Part shown: in pieces, positions 26,301 to 29,488 of the stretch
Position numbering within the stretch: position 1 is the stretch's first letter
Layout of the letters: every line of letters begins with the position of its first letter
Source: an uncultured Prevotella sp.
Lineage (GTDB): Bacteria > Bacteroidota > Bacteroidia > Bacteroidales > Bacteroidaceae
Length of the DNA: 29,488 nt
Assembly (NCBI GenBank): GCA_934183355.1
Contig: CAKPST010000028.1
Coordinates: 1-29,488, forward strand
Reading direction: 5' to 3'
The notes under the pieces: generated by a model
Databases searched by the model: none
The model's input: only the letters and a program-made list of their open reading frames with translations
Told to the model about the DNA's origin: nothing
Position numbers and translations under genes: made by a program

Positions 26301-27375
26301 TTCTGCCGACGTGGAGCACATCTTCGACCGCTTCTATCAAGCCAACAACGGTTGTGCCAACACCTCTACGATGCGTGGCACGGGCATCGGTCTGGCTCTT
26401 GTCAAGAACATCGTGGAGCGACATCATGGCTCTATCAATGTGCTCAGCTCGGAGGGCTGTGGTTCGGTGTTTGTAGTGCAGCTGCCCAAGGACAAGTCGC
26501 TATTTGCCGACGACGAAATTAGCGTTGTCGACGAGCACCAGGTGGCGGCTACAGTAGAGACGCCCACCGAGCCAACCGACACCACCGACGACATGGCTAA
26601 GGTGCTGATTGTGGAGGACAACGAGGAACTGCTGGGTACTCTGAGCGACATCTTTGCGCCTCTCTACACCGTAGTCCTGGCACGCAACGGCAAGGAGGGA
26701 CTCGACCTCACACGTTCGGAGGCTCCCGACATCGTCGTCAGCGACGTGATGATGCCCGTCATGGACGGCATGGAGATGTGCAAGGCTATAAAGAGCGACA
26801 TCGCCGTGTGTCACACGCCTATATTGTTGCTCACTGCCATGAGTGCCACAGAGCACGAGGTGGAGGGACTGCGCTGCGGTGCCGACGACTATGTATCTAA
26901 GCCATTCAACCCATCGGTGCTCCTTGCGCGTGTAGCTGCCCTACTGCGCATGCGCTCTATGTTGCAGCAGCGCTTTGCCAACGATGGTATCCACATGGCA
27001 GATGCCAAGCAGTTTGCCTCCAACAAGCTCGACCGCGACTTCATGCAGCGGTGCGACGAGGTGGTGAATGCTCACATCTCCGACTCCAACTGCTCTATCG
27101 ACATCATCGCTCGCGAGTTGCTGATGAGTCGCACGAGCTTCTATGCTAAGTTCAAGGCCATCACTGGCATGACTCCCAACGAGTATGTCATGAACCGACG
27201 ACTGACGGCGGCTGCCGACTATCTGCGCGAAAACAATGAGGCGTCTATCGCTGACACGGCGTATATGTTCGGGTTTAGCTCGCCAAGATACTTCTCGCAG
27301 TGCTTCAAGAAACACTATGGGGCTAACCCGAAAGAATGGAGAGAGGAACAAGATACTCATAGTACGAGGGCTTGA
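23323..27375 (+). CDS. Hybrid two-component system sensor/regulator (HTCS)
   Basis: A 1350-aa one-protein signalling chain that senses a glycan fragment in the periplasm and switches on nearby genes. The start at 23323 gives a signal sequence (LLILLIACTYAG). Residues about 27-690 form a beta-propeller pair with many two-component propeller repeats (GRMWFGTEEGVNIFDG, GTMWVGTADGLF, GNIWMGTFLGLNKLD, GTLWMGTYYGGVNYF). A Y_Y_Y domain and a membrane helix (about 780-803) follow. The histidine kinase has H841 in SISHEFRTPLT, the N box NLISNAFKYV, and GTGIGLALV. The receiver domain has the phospho-acceptor D1141 in VVSDVMMPVMDGM. It ends in an AraC-type DNA-binding domain (about 1252-1345, SRTSFYAKFKAITGMTPNEY). 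All catalytic motifs are intact. The last seven codons lie inside a 22-bp tandem repeat. Confidence 0.96.
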   Translation: MTYRHIIRQLLILLIACTYAGDICAMRFRHLSTPDGLSQLSVLSIYQDKLGRMWFGTEEGVNIFDGNNMTAIKNFRGLKPHNIEVRRICGDSHGNIYFMLGRSVVAIDFLTQRNTVLVEDGVSALACYSDILYYARGTHIYSYRIADKKTSFIGTPSHTRPNYILVDHRGTMWVGTADGLFTMSQKTQLTTCRIKGAYVEYIYSDSKGNIWASSRDHGCYRIAPNGTVTQYNVDEAVAKDENAKAVMMNKDMRMQSHISSNTVREIAEDNHGNIWMGTFLGLNKLDPTTGNFTVYTHSNNPQSLSHQSVFPLVKDHNGTLWMGTYYGGVNYFTPDNDSFKFFAADINSPGCLSSPFVGHITADKRGDIWVCTEGGGLNRIDHLSHNVTYYTTGNPANSLPQNNLKDILYDAQRDRLYVGTYMGSVSILDIPSGKFTNLQSINPDAVRRSGNRIVDMTIWHDKALFTTLNGLWIMNPDTYDVQMLVPSLENYGERRIYTDRRGNLWAADRSGLYKISVSKRRVLHHYKVGKAGLGEHQFTAIGEDNSGRIYLASIGGGIYQLDEHTHTFRTFNTECSDIMSNFCYDFANVDKQLAYSTERGIGLFNPADCSFRNIEFSHDFPLAGINRGCGMFAIGGTLYAGGTNGMVMMNIYKLLAAKPAGRPYLSRLDVNGKQCLPDDSTGILDKPAYLSDEIRLNYDQNNITFRFATDDYSANINQPTFEYRLKGFDDTWFQTTTSKIVYPKLPAGKYTLEVRQKPAAWQTESDMPTLSIKLRVSPPFYLSTFAYIIYIAIILALAWAFYHFKRSQLLLETSLAIEKKDRQNIEALNKAKLQFFTSISHEFRTPLTLIIAKLDYVMQNVQRNTAIAKSLKSVNQNAGMMLGLVNELLDFRKMEQGYTRLSVGSHDLVEFVKDITMAFDDMAHTNQISYTFSSTKPKIECWFDQRQMQKVVYNLISNAFKYVKHQTGVIEVRLDDTDDQAIIRVIDNGIGIASADVEHIFDRFYQANNGCANTSTMRGTGIGLALVKNIVERHHGSINVLSSEGCGSVFVVQLPKDKSLFADDEISVVDEHQVAATVETPTEPTDTTDDMAKVLIVEDNEELLGTLSDIFAPLYTVVLARNGKEGLDLTRSEAPDIVVSDVMMPVMDGMEMCKAIKSDIAVCHTPILLLTAMSATEHEVEGLRCGADDYVSKPFNPSVLLARVAALLRMRSMLQQRFANDGIHMADAKQFASNKLDRDFMQRCDEVVNAHISDSNCSIDIIARELLMSRTSFYAKFKAITGMTPNEYVMNRRLTAAADYLRENNEASIADTAYMFGFSSPRYFSQCFKKHYGANPKEWREEQDTHSTRA

Positions 27376-27453
27376 TACGCATAGTACGAGGGCTTGATAC
27401 GCATAGTACGAGGGCTTGGTACACATAGTACGAGGGCTTGGTACACATAGTAC
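27352..27453 (+). repeat. 22-bp tandem repeat overlapping the HTCS stop codon
   Basis: Four full 22-bp units (27352-27373, 27374-27395, 27396-27417, 27418-27439) and a partial fifth (27440-27453). All share ATAGTAC, and full units share ATAGTACGAGGGCTT. The first unit encodes the HTCS C-terminal DTHSTRA, and the TGA stop spans the unit 1/unit 2 boundary. The last two copies differ at their first bases (GGTACAC instead of GATACGC). Confidence 0.95.
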
Positions 27454-27460
27454 TTTTCTT

Positions 27461-27663
27461 TTTTCTACTGCAATACTGCAATCCCTTGCCTCCCCACGCC
27501 ACTTTATGCATTGTGTATCAGCCACTTACCCTAATTGCAGATTACCCGTCACAACTGCAATTCTACTGCCATCTACTGCAAGCCTATCTGCAAGCCTGCA
27601 ACCTATTACATATCAGCACATTATAACGATATTTCGCCAATAATTGCAGATTGCAGTAGAAAA
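27461..27663. repeat. 203-bp segment with terminal inverted repeats, MITE-like
   Basis: The left end 27461-27482 (TTTTCTACTGCAAT then ACTGCAAT) is complementary to the right end 27643-27663 (ATTGCAGATTGCAGTAGAAAA) with one 1-nt bulge. Inside are further CTGCAA/TTGCAG copies, including CTGCAAGCC twice. It has no coding capacity. I see no clear target-site duplication. It could be a small non-autonomous element, a repeat hot spot, or a large RNA hairpin. Confidence 0.55.
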
Positions 27664-27760
27664 TTAAAAACTCTTTTTAGGCAAGTCACTGAAGAGTAAG
27701 GATGTTAAAATTGAAGATTATTTACTCAAAGCGCAATGTCTTTTTCTTAGATTAAAGTTG

Positions 27761-27768
27761 TACTTTTG
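27761..27768 (+). promoter_or_regulatory. -7 box of the membrane-AraC gene
   Basis: TACTTTTG matches TAnnTTTG and is identical to the purB -7 box. The start site would be near 27775, about 30 nt before the ATG. No -33 TTTG is visible. Confidence 0.55.
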
Positions 27769-27805
27769 CATGTGTATTTCCCAATTATTACAAAATAACA
27801 AGTGA

Positions 27806-28912
27806 ATGGACTCATTATTTCTACTTCAGTTTGCATGTTTAATATTCATGCTCATCAATGCCTTCTTCGTGGCTGCCTCTTATCCTTATGTCAGATGGAA
27901 GAACAAGCGGTATGAACGTTCACGATGGATGATAGCTGCCGCCATGGTAGGTATGGCGATACAATATGGGCTGCAGATGGCTTTCGGATTTCGTGCTGCT
28001 GACGACGACCTGGGCGCTGTCATCAACATCCTCATCTATACACCCTGCTTCTCGCTCATCGCCATGGCTATCTATAATATAGAGACCACACGTGCCAATA
28101 GCAGAAAGATGAACCTGGTGTGCTGTGGCATTAATGCAGCCATACTCCTGGTATTTTGCGTGGGCGTATATCTGCATCAGAGCCTGTATATCAGAGAAGG
28201 GCTATATATGATGCTGGCTCTGTTCTGCGTAAGTGTTGCCTACTGCATATCCATGATAGCACGTGAGATGTTAAGGCGCAAGAAGATGTTGGAGACAATG
28301 GCTGCAACAGACATGTTACCATACATGAGATATTCGCGTGCCAGTATCTTCATTCTATGTCTTTCGTGTCTCACTATGCCAGTTGCCATCCTCTCCACTA
28401 AATTATTATTTATAATAGGTCCGGTGGGATTGATAGTCCTGATGTTCTTCAATCTTACGTTTATATCTCTGGGCAACAACTACATCCCTACCGAAGAACT
28501 CTTGAACCAAGAAGAGGAGGACAACGAGCATGCGAAAATGGTAGCAACACCCTTGCAGCAACAACTCTCCGAAGAGCGCCGTATCTTTATAAAAAACAGT
28601 CTGGACGAATGGTGTGAGCATTTGGGATATAAGGATAGCAGTGCTAATTTGTTCACACTCTCGCGTACACTCGGAGTCACCAAAGACGAGCTGGTGGACT
28701 TCTTCAGCCAGTGCATGGGATCCACCTTCAGAGCTTGGCTCAGCGATATACGTTTCAATGCGGCAAAGAAGATGATGTTGGAATATCCTGACTATAGCAA
28801 CGACATCATTTCTGCCGAATGTGGATTCTCTTCACGTACCTATCTCTACCGATTTTTTAAGGAAAAAGAAGGGTGTACTCCTACCGAATGGAGAAAAGAT
28901 AAAACTATATAA
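27806..28912 (+). CDS. Seven-helix membrane protein with C-terminal AraC-type DNA-binding domain
   Basis: A 368-aa transcription regulator that should be fixed in the inner membrane. There are seven hydrophobic segments at about 4-25, 41-62, 71-92, 102-123, 131-152, 178-198 and 199-222. An acidic linker (230-245, NQEEEDNEHAK) leads to an AraC/HTH_18-type domain (about 262-365). The second helix-turn-helix of that domain is conserved (SNDIISAECGFSSRTYLYRFFKEKEG, residues 331-356, then TPTEWR). No kinase or receiver domain is present, so the membrane part is the likely sensor. The gene sits directly upstream of a repeat-motif array and a surface-protein gene, its probable target. The ligand is unknown. 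Confidence 0.9.
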   Translation: MDSLFLLQFACLIFMLINAFFVAASYPYVRWKNKRYERSRWMIAAAMVGMAIQYGLQMAFGFRAADDDLGAVINILIYTPCFSLIAMAIYNIETTRANSRKMNLVCCGINAAILLVFCVGVYLHQSLYIREGLYMMLALFCVSVAYCISMIAREMLRRKKMLETMAATDMLPYMRYSRASIFILCLSCLTMPVAILSTKLLFIIGPVGLIVLMFFNLTFISLGNNYIPTEELLNQEEEDNEHAKMVATPLQQQLSEERRIFIKNSLDEWCEHLGYKDSSANLFTLSRTLGVTKDELVDFFSQCMGSTFRAWLSDIRFNAAKKMMLEYPDYSNDIISAECGFSSRTYLYRFFKEKEGCTPTEWRKDKTI

Positions 28913-28936
28913 GGCTCAAAAACTATGGCTTTTTGC

Positions 28937-29022
28937 CCTGTCAAAATGTCTACTTCCTCGGAGGTGGACATTTTTTGTTATAGGTGGACATTTTTTTTGT
29001 AGAAAGTAGACACTTTGACAGG
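28937..29022. repeat. 19-bp inverted repeat enclosing part of the motif array
   Basis: CCTGTCAAAATGTCTACTT (28937-28955) and AAGTAGACACTTTGACAGG (29004-29022) are complementary at 18 of 19 positions, with a 48-bp spacer. The arms contain the inverted and the third direct copy of the motif. It could fold as a hairpin at the 3' end of the AraC mRNA, so it may double as a terminator. Confidence 0.8.
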
Positions 29023-29037
29023 AAAAATAGACACCTT
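28943..29037 (+). promoter_or_regulatory. Array of five 11-bp motifs, putative operator for the membrane-AraC protein
   Basis: The consensus GTRGACAYTTT occurs at 28964-28974, 28984-28994, 29006-29016 and 29027-29037 (last copy ATAGACACCTT), and once inverted at 28943-28953. Start-to-start steps are 20, 22 and 21 bp, and the inverted copy is centred 21 bp before the first direct one. That is about two helical turns each. The last copy would lie roughly at -42 to -32 of the promoter at 29055-29062. AraC-family proteins are known to bind direct repeats about 21 bp apart. The link to this regulator is inference. Confidence 0.7.
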
Positions 29038-29054
29038 ATTTGAATGAAAAACAC

Positions 29055-29062
29055 TAAATTTG
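29055..29062 (+). promoter_or_regulatory. -7 box of the surface-protein gene
   Basis: TAAATTTG matches TAnnTTTG. No TTTG lies 19-21 bp upstream; that place is taken by the last motif copy. This is the layout of an activator-dependent promoter. The start site would be near 29069. Confidence 0.6.
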
Positions 29063-29164
29063 CCAAATCAAATGAACCAATAACTATCTAAACAATAATA
29101 TTATATTTAAGTATGAAACATTTTACTAATCAATCCAATGGGTCGCAAGTCGACCGTATTAACA

Positions 29165-29488
29165 ATGGGGGGTAAGTTCCTAAAGTTCGCTCTGTTCCCA
29201 TTGATGTTGCTCATGTTGTTGCTTGTGCCTACACGTATGGTGGCGCAGACAGATTACGACACGTCTGTAACGTTTAGTGCCTTAGCAGCTAACCCTGAAG
29301 GGTACGATAACGAGAAATTCACTAATCTCTTTGATGGCAAAAAGAAAGCCGACAATTTCTCTAAGTGGTGCGGCAAATTTGACAGCAACAAAGGAGCCTA
29401 TGTCATCTTCAAAGCCAGCAAGGCAGGAGTGCCTGTGGGCTACACCATCACAACGGGTAATGACAATGCAAATTCGGGATGTGGTGGC
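29165..29488 (+). CDS. Secreted surface protein, N-terminal part (cut by window edge)
   Basis: The first 108 codons of an exported protein run off the window. From the ATG at 29165 it has a good signal peptide (MGGKFLKFALFPLMLLMLLL, then VPTRMVAQ). The mature part includes SALAANPEGYDNEKFTNLFD, then SKWCGKF and VPVGYTITTGNDNANSGCGG. The LFDG..K..KWC pattern followed by IFKASKAGVPVGYTITT resembles a discoidin-like (F5/8 type C) fold seen at the N terminus of large Prevotella surface proteins; this is a judgement by eye. A second ATG at 29113, in another frame, has a more typical upstream context. Its frame stops at 29173-29175, just after a run of six G. Five G would fuse the two frames into one longer N terminus. 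Start uncertain. Confidence 0.75.
   Translation, partial: MGGKFLKFALFPLMLLMLLLVPTRMVAQTDYDTSVTFSALAANPEGYDNEKFTNLFDGKKKADNFSKWCGKFDSNKGAYVIFKASKAGVPVGYTITTGNDNANSGCGG

Larger units (their letters stand above)
27376..27805. other. Intergenic region between the HTCS and membrane-AraC genes
   Basis: 430 bp with no supported gene. In order it holds the remaining 22-bp repeats, then a 203-bp segment bounded by inverted repeats (27461-27663). A small inverted repeat follows, ACTCTT (27670-27675) with AAGAGT (27692-27697). The promoter of the next gene is at 27761-27768. Short open stretches here have no codon character or family motif. Confidence 0.7.

Noticed and set aside
25318..26427. Long open frame on the minus strand inside the HTCS gene (369 codons)
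   Set aside because: It is antisense to the intact kinase and Y_Y_Y regions, with no recognisable motif. The plus-strand domains explain the sequence.
27352..27453. CRISPR array
   Set aside because: The 22-bp units are directly abutting with no unique spacers, and no cas gene is present.
27416..27643. Small open frames in the gap after the HTCS gene
   Set aside because: They run through tandem and inverted repeats and have no ribosome-binding context or coding character.

Overview
The window reads as a chromosomal segment of a Bacteroidales bacterium, most likely Prevotellaceae. Grounds: Bacteroidetes-type promoters (-7 box TAnnTTTG, sometimes with TTTG about 20 bp upstream), almost no Shine-Dalgarno sequences, a hybrid two-component system (HTCS), a DUF5683 protein in a parA-parB-DUF5683-lytic transglycosylase-relA/spoT block, and family-typical PurB, AsnS and LpxB. 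The genus is inferred from gene content and style, not from an alignment.

Layout. 1-1800: a tRNA-Lys cut by the window edge, an acidic protein I do not recognise, and a large AT-rich repeat hairpin. 1793-8299 (minus): surE-lpxB (4-bp ATGA overlap), purB, an RluB-type pseudouridine synthase with a long Gly/Gln/Tyr/Arg-rich N-terminal tail, and asnS. 8398-14669 (plus): parA, parB, DUF5683, a MltD-like transglycosylase with LysM, and a bifunctional RelA/SpoT: chromosome segregation, envelope and (p)ppGpp functions in a row. 14714-16608 (minus): pyrH, birA, yraN. 16710-17165 (plus): tadA, followed by a second copy of the repeat hairpin. 17361-19068 (minus): rsmI followed by a coiled-coil lipoprotein. 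19165-20842 (plus): tdk and an AI-2E/PerM-family membrane protein.

20849 to the end is accessory. A secreted heparinase II/III-like polysaccharide lyase is divergent from a large HTCS regulator, suggesting a small glycan-response unit without a SusC/SusD pair in view. The HTCS stop codon lies inside a 22-bp tandem repeat. A roughly 200-bp stretch bounded by inverted repeats follows. Then comes a seven-helix membrane protein with a C-terminal AraC-type DNA-binding domain, and the start of a secreted surface protein.

The strongest candidate for something undescribed is the 28943-29037 interval. Five copies of an 11-bp motif (consensus GTRGACAYTTT) sit about 21 bp apart, with the last copy over the -33 region of the promoter of the surface-protein gene. 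That promoter has a good -7 box but no -33 box. The membrane-bound AraC protein encoded just upstream is the obvious candidate to bind there. A run of six G at the start of the surface-protein gene separates two reading frames and could switch or mask its N terminus. The other notable signal is the AT-rich hairpin family (23-bp units, shared 21-nt core) found twice, each time between the 3' ends of convergent genes and in opposite orientation.
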